Origin: Streptomyces capillispiralis
Lineage (GTDB): Bacteria > Actinomycetota > Actinomycetes > Streptomycetales > Streptomycetaceae
Direction: 5' to 3'
DNA length: 64,000 bases
NCBI RefSeq assembly: GCF_007829875.1
Contig: NZ_VIWV01000001.1
Coordinates: 434,001-498,000 of the forward strand
In this document: positions 37,931 to 46,912 of the stretch, in pieces
How positions within the stretch are numbered: position 1 is the stretch's first letter
How the letters are laid out: each line of letters starts with the position of its first letter
Position numbers and translations under genes: made by a program
The notes under the pieces: generated by a model
Database searches by the model: none
The model's input: only the letters and a program-made list of their open reading frames with translations
Told to the model about the DNA's origin: nothing

Positions 37931-38104
37931 TCAGGCCGCCCTGGCCGGCTGGGTGAGGGCCGACGCCCACTCCTGGACCAGGCGCTGGTACTCCTCGCGC
38001 TGTTCGACGCTGAGTGTCCCGCCCGACCGGAGCCACAGGGCTCGGATCTCCTCGTTGACCTCGGCAGCCGATCGCTCGGAGGAGGATTCAACACTGGTGG
38101 ACAT
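37931..38104 (-). CDS. Small helical hypothetical protein
   Basis: 57 residues from ATG 38104. TATGCT at 38112-38117 ends 7 nt upstream and there is no Shine-Dalgarno, so it looks leaderless. Ser-rich start, then two amphipathic helices (AAEVNEEIRALWLRSGG and SVEQREEYQRLVQEWASAL), typical of a tiny helical-hairpin protein. No function recognised. Confidence 0.7.
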   Translation of the reverse strand: MSTSVESSSERSAAEVNEEIRALWLRSGGTLSVEQREEYQRLVQEWASALTQPARAA

Positions 38105-38352
38105 GCCGTGAAGCATACGGCGCGAGAGGTGAAGGCGCTGTGAGTAATCGCACGCTCATCGGACATTTCCGACAGTGTTGCTGATCACGTCCATCTGCCA
38201 AGCAACGTGGGCGAGTTCACACCCCGGCCACCGCCGGGAGGGCCGCACCTCGGGCTCGGCCGTGAAGGTCGGACACCCCGGCGGACCCGGCTTCCCGTGG
38301 GCACGGCAGGCACCCGCACGCCGGCGTGCGCGCGGGTGACCGCCCGGACGGA

Positions 38353-39048
38353 TCAGGTGCCGGGCTTGCGGCCGTACACGTAGACGTCGTCGCCGTTCTT
38401 CAGCAGCGACCAGTACTTCTTGGCGTCGGTCTTCGTCATGTTGACGCAGCCGTGCGAGCCGGGCGGGTTCCACATGCTGACCCCCGCCGAGTGGAAGGCC
38501 TGGCCACCGTCGAAGAACTGGCTGTAGGGCATCGGCACGTCGTAGATGGTCGAGACGTGGTCGATGTTGCGCCAGTAGATCTTCTTCAGGCCGGTGCGGG
38601 TCTCGTAGCCGTCGCGGCCGGTGCGGACCGGCACCGGACCGAAGACCAGCTTCTTGCCGTCCTGGATCCAGCTGAGCTGGAGCGTGAGGTCCACGCAGGC
38701 GATCCGACCCTTGTTCACCGGGCATTTGCCCGATTTGTTCGGGTTCTTTCCGACGGCCTTCTGCTTGTTCATCAGGTTCATCACGCCCCAGGTGACGGGG
38801 CCGGCGTACCCGATGTTCGGCGTGATGCCGTGCTTGGTCTGGAAGGCGCGGATGGCCTTGCAGTCGGCGGAGGACTGCTTGCCGTCGACCGGGCGGCCGA
38901 GGAACTTCTCCACCTGCTTCTGGTACGGGCCCGCCGTGGTGGTGCAGCTCGCGGCCTGGGCCGGCGTGGCGCCGAGCGCGAGTGTGAGCGGGGCCACCAG
39001 CGAGGTGACCCCGAGGGCGACGACAGTGCGTCTACGTATGTCCCCCAT
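38353..39048 (-). CDS. Secreted L,D-transpeptidase
   Basis: 231 residues from ATG 39048 (GGGAAAGG upstream). Signal peptide to about residue 32 (ATPAQAA|S). An N-terminal peptidoglycan-binding-like segment (about 38-92: VEKFLGRPVDGKQSSADCKA, FQTKHGITPN) precedes a YkuD catalytic domain (about 112-228) with H186 (FHSAG) and the signature SHGCVNM, in which C201 is the nucleophile. It should form 3-3 crosslinks in peptidoglycan or anchor proteins to it. Extra cysteines (C35, C63, C109, C118) may form disulfides. A stand-alone gene. Confidence 0.93.
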   Translation of the reverse strand: MGDIRRRTVVALGVTSLVAPLTLALGATPAQAASCTTTAGPYQKQVEKFLGRPVDGKQSSADCKAIRAFQTKHGITPNIGYAGPVTWGVMNLMNKQKAVGKNPNKSGKCPVNKGRIACVDLTLQLSWIQDGKKLVFGPVPVRTGRDGYETRTGLKKIYWRNIDHVSTIYDVPMPYSQFFDGGQAFHSAGVSMWNPPGSHGCVNMTKTDAKKYWSLLKNGDDVYVYGRKPGT

Positions 39049-39168
39049 GGTCCGTTTTGCCTTTCCCGCGGAAGTGAGCGCTGGCCTGCGCACTCTGCCA
39101 GGTAGACGGTCCAGGGGGAAGTTCGGTTGTACGCGCGGGCCGGCCGGGACCGAACGGTGACCAGCCGG

Positions 39169-39981
39169 CTACGGCGTCGGCCCGCCGTCTCCCGGCCCCG
39201 CGACCGCCTGCCGGAATCCGGCGTTCACGGCCGTGATGCCGCCGTCGACGACGAGGGTGGTGCCGGTGATCCAGGACGCGTCGCGGGAGGCGAGGAAGGC
39301 GATCGCGGCCGCGATGTCCTCGGGTTCGCCGACCCGGCCCAGCGGGTAGAGGCGCCGGGCCGCCTCCAGGTCGTCGGACCTGCCCTCCCAGGCACGGGTG
39401 CGGACGGTGCCCGGCGCCACGAGGTTCACGCGGACCCCGCGCGGCGCGGCGTGCCCGGCGAGGGTGCGGGTGAGGGAGACCAGGCCCGCCTTGGCCGCGC
39501 TGTAGGCGTGGTTGCCGAAGTCCTGGAGGCCGTTGACGGAGCCCACCGAGACGATGGCGCCCCGGCCGGAGGCGGCGAGGTGCGGGAGTGCGGCGCGGCA
39601 GCAGCGGTAGGCGCCGGTGAGGGTGACGTCGAGGTCGCGGGCCCACTCCTCGTCCGGCTCGTCCTCGAAGCGGGGCGCGTCCGGGGTGCAGTGGGCGGCG
39701 TTGTTGACCAGGACGTCGAGCGAGCCGAAGGCGGTCACGGCGTGGGCGACGGCGGCCTCGACCGACGCCCGGTCGGTGACGTCCGCGGCGAAGGCCTCGG
39801 CGCCCGGGCCCCGGTCCCGCAGCCCAGCCGCCGTCGCCTCCGCCGCGTCCGGGTCCGCGTCGACCACGAGGACCCGGGCTCCCTCCTGTGCGAACCGCCG
39901 GGCGGTGGCGGCGCCGATGCCGCGTGCCGCGCCGGTGATGAGAACCCCGTACCCCGCGAAGCGTCCCGTGTCCGTCGTCAT
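39169..39981 (-). CDS. SDR family oxidoreductase
   Basis: 270 residues from ATG 39981; TACCGT at 39988-39993 ends 6 nt before the start, so probably leaderless. Classical SDR: GVLITGAARGIGAATARRF (cofactor), DVLVNNAAHC, catalytic Ser in IVSVGSVNGL, and YSAAK, then the end region ITGTTLVVDGGITA. VVDADPD after the second strand suggests NAD(H). It lies 50 bp after the second SDR gene on the same strand but seems to have its own start signal. Substrate unknown. Confidence 0.92.
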   Translation of the reverse strand: MTTDTGRFAGYGVLITGAARGIGAATARRFAQEGARVLVVDADPDAAEATAAGLRDRGPGAEAFAADVTDRASVEAAVAHAVTAFGSLDVLVNNAAHCTPDAPRFEDEPDEEWARDLDVTLTGAYRCCRAALPHLAASGRGAIVSVGSVNGLQDFGNHAYSAAKAGLVSLTRTLAGHAAPRGVRVNLVAPGTVRTRAWEGRSDDLEAARRLYPLGRVGEPEDIAAAIAFLASRDASWITGTTLVVDGGITAVNAGFRQAVAGPGDGGPTP

Positions 39982-40031
39982 GGGGTGACGGTAGCGGCCG
40001 GGGCGATCACGGCGGCAGGGGCCGGACGGGA

Positions 40032-40946
40032 TCAGCGGTAGCCGGTCGTGTCCGCCGGCCTGCCCGCGTCCTGGACCTCGACGATGTAGCGCCAGGCGTC
40101 CGGGCGGCTGCCGTCGAGGTCGGTGAAGCCGTACTCCCGGGCGAGGCCGCCGCTGGACAGCGACGTGCCGTTGAAGCGGGCCACGTCCGGGTCGGCGGCG
40201 AGCGCGGCGACCGCCCGTCCGACGTAGCGCGGGGTCTCCGAGATGGCGAAGTGCGGGACGCTCTCCAAGGCGTCGCGCCAGTTCTCCTCCCGCACCCCGA
40301 AGTGGTCGAGCATCATCTCCGAGCGCAGCCAGCCCGGTGTCAGGGCGAGGGCGGTGGCGCCGCGCGGCCCCAGTTCGTGGCCGAGGGCGAAGGCCATGCG
40401 CAGGACGGAGGACTTGGCGAGGTCGTAGAAGAAGGAGTTGCGGTAGGTGCCGCGGTTGTAGTCGGCGGTGCCGTCGGTGACCTCCACGACCAGTCCGCCG
40501 GGGTGGCGCAGCAGCAGCGGGAGGGCGTGGTGGCTGGTGATCGCGTGGGTCTCCACGGCGAGCCGGAGCAGCCGCAGCCCGTTGTCCAGGTCGTGCTCCC
40601 AGACGGGTGCCTCCCACTCGAAGAGGTGCTCGCCGCCCCAGACGTCGTTGACGAGGACGTCCAGACGGCCCTGTTCGGCGGCGATCCGGTCGACCAGCGC
40701 CTTCACCTGCTCCGGTACCAGGTGGTCCGTGGGCACCGCGATGCCCCGGCCGCCCGCCCCGGTGACCAGGTCGGCGGTGTCCTCGACGGTCTCGGGGCGG
40801 CCGTACTCGGAGCGGCGCCCGCGGGTGGAACGGCCCGTGACGTACACGGTCGCGCCCGCCGCCCCCAGCTCCACGGCGATGCCCCGTCCGGCGCCCCGGG
40901 TCGCCCCGGCCACCAGCGCGACCCTGCCCTTCAACTGCCCCGACAT
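40032..40946 (-). CDS. SDR family oxidoreductase, extended variant
   Basis: 304 residues from ATG 40946 (GGGAGG upstream). The cofactor motif is AGATRGAGRGIAVELG, and VTGRSTRGRRSEYGRPETV shows a long Arg-rich loop after the second strand, which favours NADP. The NNAG position reads VLVNDVWGGEH, and the active-site tyrosine is in FFYDLAKSS (YxxxK). After residue 200 it carries an extended helical region (EMMLDHFGVREENWRDALE). This is the branch often seen as an unassigned SDR in Streptomyces. Substrate unknown. Confidence 0.88.
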   Translation of the reverse strand: MSGQLKGRVALVAGATRGAGRGIAVELGAAGATVYVTGRSTRGRRSEYGRPETVEDTADLVTGAGGRGIAVPTDHLVPEQVKALVDRIAAEQGRLDVLVNDVWGGEHLFEWEAPVWEHDLDNGLRLLRLAVETHAITSHHALPLLLRHPGGLVVEVTDGTADYNRGTYRNSFFYDLAKSSVLRMAFALGHELGPRGATALALTPGWLRSEMMLDHFGVREENWRDALESVPHFAISETPRYVGRAVAALAADPDVARFNGTSLSSGGLAREYGFTDLDGSRPDAWRYIVEVQDAGRPADTTGYR

Positions 40947-41079
40947 GTACGGCCTCCCGTCACCGGTTCTGTGCTGTCCCTTCCAGGGTGACGGGTAAGC
41001 CGGACATCTTCTGTCGCCTTTCCGCGCCGGTCACCCGGGCGGTCGGTCACCCGGGCGGTCGGGCGGTCGGGCGGTCGGC

Positions 41080-41709
41080 TCAGTGGCCGCGGGCGATCCA
41101 TTCGTCCAGGTGCGGGGCCTCCGCGCCGATGGTGGTCGGGTCGCCGTGACCGGTGAGGACCTTGGTGCCGGGCGGCAGGCTCAGCAGCCGCTCCCGGATC
41201 GAGTCGATGATCGTCGGGAAGTGGGAGAAGGAGCGGCCGGTGGCGCCGGGGCCGCCCTGGAACAGGGTGTCGCCGGTGAACACGGTGGCGAGGCCCGGGT
41301 CGTACAGGCAGACCGCGCCGGGCGCGTGCCCCGGGGTGTGCAGCACCCTCAGGTCGGCGCCGCCCGCCTCGATCACCTGGCCGTCGACCAGCCAGGAGTC
41401 GGGGTCGCGGTCGGGGTGGGTCTGCTTCCACAGCGGCAGGTCGTCGTGGTGCAGCCAGATGGTGGCGCCGGTGCGCTCCGCGAGGGCGGGCGCGGCGTCG
41501 ATGTGGTCGTTGTGGGCGTGGGTGCACACGATCGCGGTGAGGCGCCGGTCGCCCACCGCCTCGGCGATGGCGTCGGCGTCGTGGGCGGCGTCGATGACGA
41601 TCGCCTCGTGGTCGTCGCCGACGATCCACACGTTGTTGTCGACGTCCCAGGTGCCGCCGTCGAGGCTGAACTGCCCGGAGGTGACGAGTCGTTCGATGCG
41701 GGCGGCCAT
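41080..41709 (-). CDS. Metallo-beta-lactamase fold hydrolase, mscR-linked
   Basis: 209 residues. ATG 41709 overlaps the mscR stop (TGATG), so the two are translationally coupled. MBL motifs: THAHNDHIDAA near residue 65, HTPGHAPGAVCLY near 128, FTGDTLFQGGPGATGRS near 148, and TGHGDPTTI near 188. This glyoxalase-II-like protein is the usual partner of mycothiol-dependent formaldehyde dehydrogenase in actinobacteria and likely hydrolyses S-formylmycothiol or a similar thioester. Confidence 0.9.
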   Translation of the reverse strand: MAARIERLVTSGQFSLDGGTWDVDNNVWIVGDDHEAIVIDAAHDADAIAEAVGDRRLTAIVCTHAHNDHIDAAPALAERTGATIWLHHDDLPLWKQTHPDRDPDSWLVDGQVIEAGGADLRVLHTPGHAPGAVCLYDPGLATVFTGDTLFQGGPGATGRSFSHFPTIIDSIRERLLSLPPGTKVLTGHGDPTTIGAEAPHLDEWIARGH

Positions 41710-42794
41710 CACAGCACCACCACCGAACGCAGCACGTCGCCGTGGTGCATCCGCTCGAACGCCTGCTCCACCTCGTCCAGTCGGATCGTCTCGGTGACGA
41801 ACGCCGCCAGGTCCAGGCGGCCCTGGAGGTGGAGGTCGATCAGCATCGGGAAGTCGCGGGAGGGCAGGCAGTCGCCGTACCAGGAGGACTTCAGGGAGCC
41901 GCCCCGGCCGAAGACGTCCAGCAGCGGCAGTTCGAGCTTCATCTCGGGGGTGGGCACGCCGACCAGGACGACGGTGCCGGCCAGGTCGCGGGCGTAGAAG
42001 GCCTGCTGGTAGGTCTCGGGGCGGCCGACGGCCTCGATGACGACGTCGGCGCCGAAGCCGCCGGTGAGCTCCCGGATCGCCTCGACCGGGTCGGTCTCGC
42101 GCGAGTTGACGGTGTGGGTGGCGCCCATGGAGCGGGCGGTCTCGAGCTTGCGGTCGTCGATGTCGACGGCAATGATCTTCGCCGCTCCGGCGAGCCGGGA
42201 CCCGGCGACGGCCGCGTCCCCGACGCCGCCGCAGCCGATGACGGCGACCGAGTCGCCCCTGCCCACGTTCCCGGTGTTGATCGCGGCGCCGATGCCGGCC
42301 ATCACACCGCAGCCGAGCAGCCCGGCGACCTCGGGGGCGACGGCCGGGTCGACCTTGGTGCACTGTCCGGCGGCGACCAGGGTCTTCTCGGCGAAGGCGC
42401 CGATGCCCAGGGCCGGGGAGAGCTCGGTGCCGTCGGTGAGGGTCATCTTCTGCCGCGCGTTGTGGGTGTCGAAGCAGTACCAGGGGCGTCCGCGCAGACA
42501 GGCCCGGCACGTGCCGCACACCGCACGCCAGTTGAGGATCACGAAGTCACCGGGCGCGACGTCGGTGACACCGTCGCCGACCGACTCGACCACGCCCGCG
42601 GCCTCGTGGCCGAGCAGGAAGGGGAAGTCGTCGCTGATGCCACCCTGCTTGTAGTGCAGATCGGTGTGGCACACACCGCACGCCTGGATCCGTACGACCG
42701 CCTCGCCCGGTCCCGGGTCGGGTACGACGATCGTCTCGATCCGTACCGCCTGGTCCTTGCCGGGTGCGATCACACCGCGTACTTCCTGCGCCAT
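41709..42794 (-). CDS. mscR: S-(hydroxymethyl)mycothiol dehydrogenase
   Basis: 361 residues; ATG after GAAGGGA. A zinc-dependent medium-chain dehydrogenase: catalytic Zn ligands in [14 protein letters not shown] and GHEAAG, structural Zn site in [16 protein letters not shown], Rossmann motif [14 protein letters not shown] with VDIDDRK after it (NAD). The sequence follows the mycothiol-specific class (formaldehyde detoxification, also S-nitrosomycothiol reduction). It is first in a two-gene operon with the MBL hydrolase and divergent from the ABC exporter. Confidence 0.9.
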   Translation of the reverse strand: MAQEVRGVIAPGKDQAVRIETIVVPDPGPGEAVVRIQACGVCHTDLHYKQGGISDDFPFLLGHEAAGVVESVGDGVTDVAPGDFVILNWRAVCGTCRACLRGRPWYCFDTHNARQKMTLTDGTELSPALGIGAFAEKTLVAAGQCTKVDPAVAPEVAGLLGCGVMAGIGAAINTGNVGRGDSVAVIGCGGVGDAAVAGSRLAGAAKIIAVDIDDRKLETARSMGATHTVNSRETDPVEAIRELTGGFGADVVIEAVGRPETYQQAFYARDLAGTVVLVGVPTPEMKLELPLLDVFGRGGSLKSSWYGDCLPSRDFPMLIDLHLQGRLDLAAFVTETIRLDEVEQAFERMHHGDVLRSVVVL

Positions 42795-42927
42795 CGCGCT
42801 GATCCCTTCGTCGGCCGGAGTCCGTCCGTCCTCGACCCTACGCTCGAATGATCCATTCCGCCGACCACCGTGCCGCGCGCCCCCTCCGGCGACGTAGCCT
42901 GAACGCTCCGACCGGTGAGGGAGCGAC

Positions 42928-44694
42928 GTGAGCAGCGACGTGAGCAGCGCAGCGCAGGAATCCGGCCCGCCCGCCTGGCGGCTGCTCCTCGGGTACGTAC
43001 GGCCGCACCGCTGGGCCCTGCTGGGCGGTGCCCTGCTCTCCCTGATGACCGGCGCGACGGGGCTGATGCTGCCGCTGGTGGCCCGGGACCTGATCGGCGA
43101 CCTCTCGGACGACCGGGCGATCACCGGCGCGCTGCTGCTGATGTCGGCCCTCGTGATCGCCAACGCGGTGCTGGGCGGGCTGGGTTCCTACGTGCTGCGG
43201 CGCACCGCCGAGTCGGTGGTGCTCGGGGCGCGGCGGTCGCTGTCGTCGTATCTGCTGCGGCTGCGGATCGGCGCGGTGGACCGCAGCGAGCCGGGTGACC
43301 TGATGGCGCGCATCACCTCCGACACCACGCTGCTGCGCGAGGTGACCACCGACTCGCTGGTCGGTCTCGGCACGGGCGGGCTCACCCTGGTCGCGACGGT
43401 CGCGCTGATGGGGTTCGTGGACCCGGTGCTGCTCGGCGTCACCCTGGGGGTGATCGCGCTCGCGGGCACGGTGCTCGGTGTGATCGTCCCGCGCATCAAC
43501 CGGGCCTCCCGGCGGGCGCAGGACGCGGTCGGTGTGATGGGGGCCTCGCTGGAGCGGGTGCTGGGCGCGCTGCGGACCGTGAAGGCGTCGGGTGCCGAGC
43601 CGCGGGAGGAGCGCACGCTGCACGAGGCGGCGCAGGAGTCGTGGCGGCAGAGCGTGCGCGCCGCCAAGTGGTCGGCGGCGGCGGGCAACACGGCCGGGCT
43701 GGCGATGCAGATCGCGTTCATCACCGTGCTCGCGGTGGGCGGCGCGCGGGTGGCGACGGGCGCCATCGACATCGGGACGCTGGTGGCGTTCCTGTTGTTC
43801 GTCTTCTACCTCATGTCGCCGATCCAGGAGGTCGTCGGCGCGATCACGCAGTACCAGACGGGCAGCGCGGCCCTCGCCCGGATCCAGGAGGCGCTGCGGC
43901 TGCCCGCCGAACCGGCCACTGTCCCCGCGCCGTTGCCCCAGCCGGGCACGGCGCCGGCGGCGCTCGCCTTCGACGACGTCCGCTTCCGGTACGCCGACGA
44001 CCTGCCGTACATCCACCACGGGGTGACGTTCACCGTGCCCGCGCAGGGCATGACCGCGTTCGTCGGCCCGTCCGGCGCCGGCAAGACCACCGTGTTCTCC
44101 CTCATCGAACGGTTCTACGACCCGGACTCCGGCGTGATCACGTTCGACGGCCGGGACCTCGCCGACTGGGACCTGTCGCAGCTGCGGGCCGCCATCGGCT
44201 ACGTGGAGCAGGACGCGCCCGTGCTGTCGGGCTCCCTGCGGGACAACCTGCTGCTGGGCAATCCGGAGGCGGACGAGGCGACCCTGACGCGGGTGCTGAA
44301 GACGACGCGGCTCGACGGTCTGGTGGCCAGGCTGCCGGACGGTCTCGGCACCCTCGTCGGGCACCGCGGCACCAAGCTGTCGGGCGGCGAGCGGCAGCGC
44401 GTGGCCATCGCCCGCGCGCTGCTGCGCCGGCCCCGGCTGCTGCTGCTCGACGAGGCCACCTCCCAGCTCGACGCGGTGAACGAGGCGGCGCTGCGCGACA
44501 CCGTCGCCGATGTGGCCCGTACGACGACGGTCCTGGTCGTCGCGCACCGGCTGTCCACGGTGACGACGGCCGACCGGATCGTGGTGATGGACGCGGGCCG
44601 GGTGCGTGCCGTCGGTACGCACCGGGAGCTGGTGACCGCCGACCCGCTGTACGCGGAGCTGGCGGCGACGCAGTTCCTGGCGACGGCCGAGTGA
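42928..44694 (+). CDS. ABC exporter, fused membrane and ATPase domains
   Basis: 588 residues from GTG 42928 (GAGGGAG upstream); a duplicated GACGTGAGCAGC gives a second possible GTG 12 bp later. Six-helix exporter domain (about 20-305) and a nucleotide-binding domain with Walker [12 protein letters not shown] near 380, Q-loop [11 protein letters not shown], signature [16 protein letters not shown] near 483, Walker [13 protein letters not shown] near 507 and VVAHRLSTV. It resembles BmrA/LmrA-type multidrug exporters acting as homodimers. A different gene from the exporter at 9775. Substrate unknown. Confidence 0.92.
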   Translation: MSSDVSSAAQESGPPAWRLLLGYVRPHRWALLGGALLSLMTGATGLMLPLVARDLIGDLSDDRAITGALLLMSALVIANAVLGGLGSYVLRRTAESVVLGARRSLSSYLLRLRIGAVDRSEPGDLMARITSDTTLLREVTTDSLVGLGTGGLTLVATVALMGFVDPVLLGVTLGVIALAGTVLGVIVPRINRASRRAQDAVGVMGASLERVLGALRTVKASGAEPREERTLHEAAQESWRQSVRAAKWSAAAGNTAGLAMQIAFITVLAVGGARVATGAIDIGTLVAFLLFVFYLMSPIQEVVGAITQYQTGSAALARIQEALRLPAEPATVPAPLPQPGTAPAALAFDDVRFRYADDLPYIHHGVTFTVPAQGMTAFVGPSGAGKTTVFSLIERFYDPDSGVITFDGRDLADWDLSQLRAAIGYVEQDAPVLSGSLRDNLLLGNPEADEATLTRVLKTTRLDGLVARLPDGLGTLVGHRGTKLSGGERQRVAIARALLRRPRLLLLDEATSQLDAVNEAALRDTVADVARTTTVLVVAHRLSTVTTADRIVVMDAGRVRAVGTHRELVTADPLYAELAATQFLATAE

Positions 44695-44814
44695 GCGCCG
44701 CGCGGGGCGGGCGGGCCTGGCTTGCCGTGCCCGGCGGGCCGGAGGACGCTCGTAGGTGAGGCCGTCTCGGCCCGCCGAGGGACCGGGCCGCCGCCTCGGA
44801 GGAGGTAGGTCATC

Positions 44815-45180
44815 ATGGGAACCGCGGCACAGCCGGTCTTCGGCACCGACACCCTGCGCCGGGGCATAGAGGCGGACACGTCGGCGATGCTGGTGTCGCT
44901 CTACGCGGACGACGCGGAACTGCGCATCGTGGACCGCAACACCCAGCCCAGTCACCCCAAGGTCCTGCACGGCCGGGACGAGATCGCCGCCGTGCTCGAC
45001 GACGTCTACGGCCGTGACATGACGCACAAGCTCGAGGAGTGCGTGGTCCAGGGCGACCGGGCCGCCTACAGCGAGAGCTGTCGGTACGCGGACGGTGTCC
45101 GGGTCCTCTCGGAGTCGATGCTCACCCTGCGGGACGGCAGGATCACCGAGCAGACGATGATCCAGGCCTGGGACGAGTAG
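44815..45180 (+). CDS. NTF2-like (SnoaL-type) protein
   Basis: 121 residues; ATG after a strong GGAGGAGG. A single cone-shaped NTF2-like domain: LRRGIEADTSAMLVSLYADDAELRIVD, HGRDEIAAVLDDVY near 60, and RITEQTMIQAWDE at the end. Stand-alone members can be small hydrolases/isomerases or non-catalytic. It follows the ABC gene by 120 bp and ends at a very strong terminator. Confidence 0.85.
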   Translation: MGTAAQPVFGTDTLRRGIEADTSAMLVSLYADDAELRIVDRNTQPSHPKVLHGRDEIAAVLDDVYGRDMTHKLEECVVQGDRAAYSESCRYADGVRVLSESMLTLRDGRITEQTMIQAWDE

Positions 45181-45198
45181 GACCGGCAGCAGACCCGC

Positions 45199-45269
45199 GT
45201 CACGGGCGGGCGCGTCCCCGCGCGGCGGCATGACGCCGCGTCAGGATCACGGACGCGCCCGCCCGTGAC
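45199..45269. terminator. Very strong terminator, 19-bp perfect stem
   Basis: GTCACGGGCGGGCGCGTCC (45199-45217) pairs perfectly with 45251-45269; the loop holds a further short CGCGGCG/CGCCGCG stem. It lies 18 bp after the stop of the NTF2-like gene. Confidence 0.85.
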
Positions 45270-45310
45270 GGCAGGCGACGACGCGGGCGGCGGGCGAGGA
45301 GCGTCTCCGG

Positions 45311-45338
45311 CCGGTGGCCGGTGGCCGGTGGCCGGTGA
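45311..45338. repeat. 7-bp tandem repeat
   Basis: Four copies of CCGGTGG (last copy CCGGTGA) in the 317-bp gene-free stretch between 45180 and the IS110 transposase gene. Confidence 0.8.
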
Positions 45339-45383
45339 CGGCGGGTTCGGGTGTGCGCACCCTTGTGGAGTGGGCGCGGCTTC

Positions 45384-45399
45384 CTTACTTTTCAGTAAG
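45384..45399. promoter_or_regulatory. CTTACT-N4-AGTAAG palindrome
   Basis: A perfect 6-bp inverted repeat (CTTACTTTTCAGTAAG) in an unusually AT-rich patch, followed at once by TTGATT (45400-45405), a possible -35. It looks like a regulated promoter reading rightward, but the next gene in that direction (46913) is now separated from it by the IS110 element. Confidence 0.4.
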
Positions 45400-45497
45400 T
45401 TGATTCCGGAAGCACACGTGTACCGGATCGAGTTCCCTGCTTTGGCATGTCCTACTCACCCGCACGCCGTCCGCAGAGGAGAATCTCAATGATCGTG

Positions 45498-46700
45498 TCA
45501 AGCCGCCTGCGTGACTGGCGGGACGGAGGTGAACAGCCTCTTGTCACGCAGCATCGCCCACAGCACGTTGACCCGTCGGCGGGCGAGTGCGAGCAATGCC
45601 TGCGTGTGGATCAGGCCCTGGGCGCGTTTCTTGAGGTAGTAGTCCCTCGAAGGTCCCGGTCGCATCATCGCGGACTGCGCGGACATGTAGAACAGCCAGC
45701 GCAGGCGCCGGTTGTAGCGTTTGGGCCGGTGGTAGTTGCCGGTGCGGCGGCCGGAGTCGCGAGGCACCGGCGCCAGGCCGGCGTGCGAGGCCAGGCGTCC
45801 GGCGTCGCGGTAGCCGGAGAGGTCCCCGACGATTGCGACGAACTCGGCACCCAGGATCGGGCCCATGCCGGGCAGGGACTCGATGATCTCGGCGCGGTCG
45901 TCGGTGCGGAAGGTCTCGCGGATCTCCTGGTCGTTGTCCTTGATTCGTTCGTCCAGGGCCAGGAGCTGGTGGGCCAGGTCGCGCACCAGCTTGGCGGCCC
46001 GTGCCTCGCCGGGCAGGGCGGTGGTCTGGGACTGGGCGGCCTCGACGGCCTTGGCCGCGACGGTGTCGGCGCTGCGGACCTTGCGTCGTTCCAGCCAGGT
46101 GGTCAGCCGCTTGACGCCGATCCGCCGCAGGGCGGCCGGGGTCTGGTACTCGGTGAGCATGACGACCGGGCCCTTGGAGGCGGAGTAGTCGAATGCCCGC
46201 TCCAGGGCCGGGCAGATGCCGACCAGCAGGTCGCGCAGCCGGTTGATGAGCCGGACCCGGTCGGCGATCAGGTCCCGCCGGTAGCCGGTCAGCAGCTGCA
46301 GTGTGGAAACCAGCTCTGGCGGAGTCCCGATCGGGGCGAAGTCCCGGCGCATGCGGGCCTGGTCGGCGATGACCAGGGCGTCCTTGGCGTCGGTCTTGCC
46401 CTCACCGCGGTAGGCGCCGGTCATCCGGTTGACAGTGCGACCGGGCACGTAGACCACCTGCTGACCGTGCGCGATCAGCAGGGCCAGCAGCAGGGCGGAG
46501 GCACGGCCGGAGATGTCCACCGCCCACCGCACCTCGTCGGCCTTCTCCCGGGCCGTGTCGATCAGCGTCAGGATCTGGGCCTCATCGTTGAGCACCTTCG
46601 TCGAGAACAGTGTCTCACCGTCGGCGTTCACCGCCACCGCCCAGTGATGCCCCTTGCCTGCGTCGATGCCGACCCATATCCGCGCGTGAGCCCTGCTCAA
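45498..46700 (-). CDS. IS110 family transposase (DEDD recombinase)
   Basis: 400 residues from TTG 46700 (GGAG upstream; GTG 46751 is an alternative). The N-terminal RuvC-like domain has IWVGIDAGKGHHW (first Asp), WAVDISG and GKTDAKDALVIADQARMR (last two Asp). The C-terminal domain has the helix-hairpin-helix LPGMGPILGAEFVAIVGD and the probable catalytic serine in HAGLAPVPRDSGRRTGNY. This is a full-length IS110-group recombinase of the kind directed by a bridge RNA coded in the element. Codon use matches the host. Likely active or recently active. Confidence 0.93.
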   Translation of the reverse strand: MSRAHARIWVGIDAGKGHHWAVAVNADGETLFSTKVLNDEAQILTLIDTAREKADEVRWAVDISGRASALLLALLIAHGQQVVYVPGRTVNRMTGAYRGEGKTDAKDALVIADQARMRRDFAPIGTPPELVSTLQLLTGYRRDLIADRVRLINRLRDLLVGICPALERAFDYSASKGPVVMLTEYQTPAALRRIGVKRLTTWLERRKVRSADTVAAKAVEAAQSQTTALPGEARAAKLVRDLAHQLLALDERIKDNDQEIRETFRTDDRAEIIESLPGMGPILGAEFVAIVGDLSGYRDAGRLASHAGLAPVPRDSGRRTGNYHRPKRYNRRLRWLFYMSAQSAMMRPGPSRDYYLKKRAQGLIHTQALLALARRRVNVLWAMLRDKRLFTSVPPVTQAA

Positions 46701-46885
46701 GCCCGTCGCTCCGTTCCACCGTGACCAGCACTTCTGTGGCCCGGGGAACACTCCGCCGACAGGTCCTTAACCAGCGATGCCCGCAGTTCTCAATCAGCAG
46801 TCGGAGCGTCCCGGAGGACCGGGCGGCCATTCTCCGGGAGCCATCAACGGCAAACACCCCATCAGCCACACCCAGTCCTCCCGGA
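46701..46885 (-). ncRNA. Candidate IS110 bridge RNA region
   Basis: About 185 nt between the transposase start and the element's left end, where IS110-group elements code their target/donor-specifying bridge RNA. It can form a long stem: GGAGGACCGGG (46813-46823) with CCCAGTCCTCC (46871-46881), 10 of 11 pairs plus a G-U in RNA, closing a 47-nt loop with an inner CTCCGGGAG palindrome. Location and structure fit; expression is not shown. Confidence 0.4.
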
Positions 46886-46912
46886 CCGCCCAACATTCTT
46901 AAGGAACCCCCC

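Larger units (their letters stand above)
45490..46885 (-). mobile_element. IS110 family insertion sequence (approximate ends)
   Basis: The transposase plus its long 5' non-coding end. IS110 elements lack inverted repeats and long target duplications, so the ends cannot be read exactly; the right end in transposase orientation must lie just past the stop at 45498, and the left end before the ATG of the beta-propeller gene at 46913. Confidence 0.6.

Noticed and set aside
39062..39168. SigE-type promoter before the L,D-transpeptidase gene
   Set aside because: A GAAC...GTCTA pair can be found, but the spacing is 2-3 nt too short for the known consensus.
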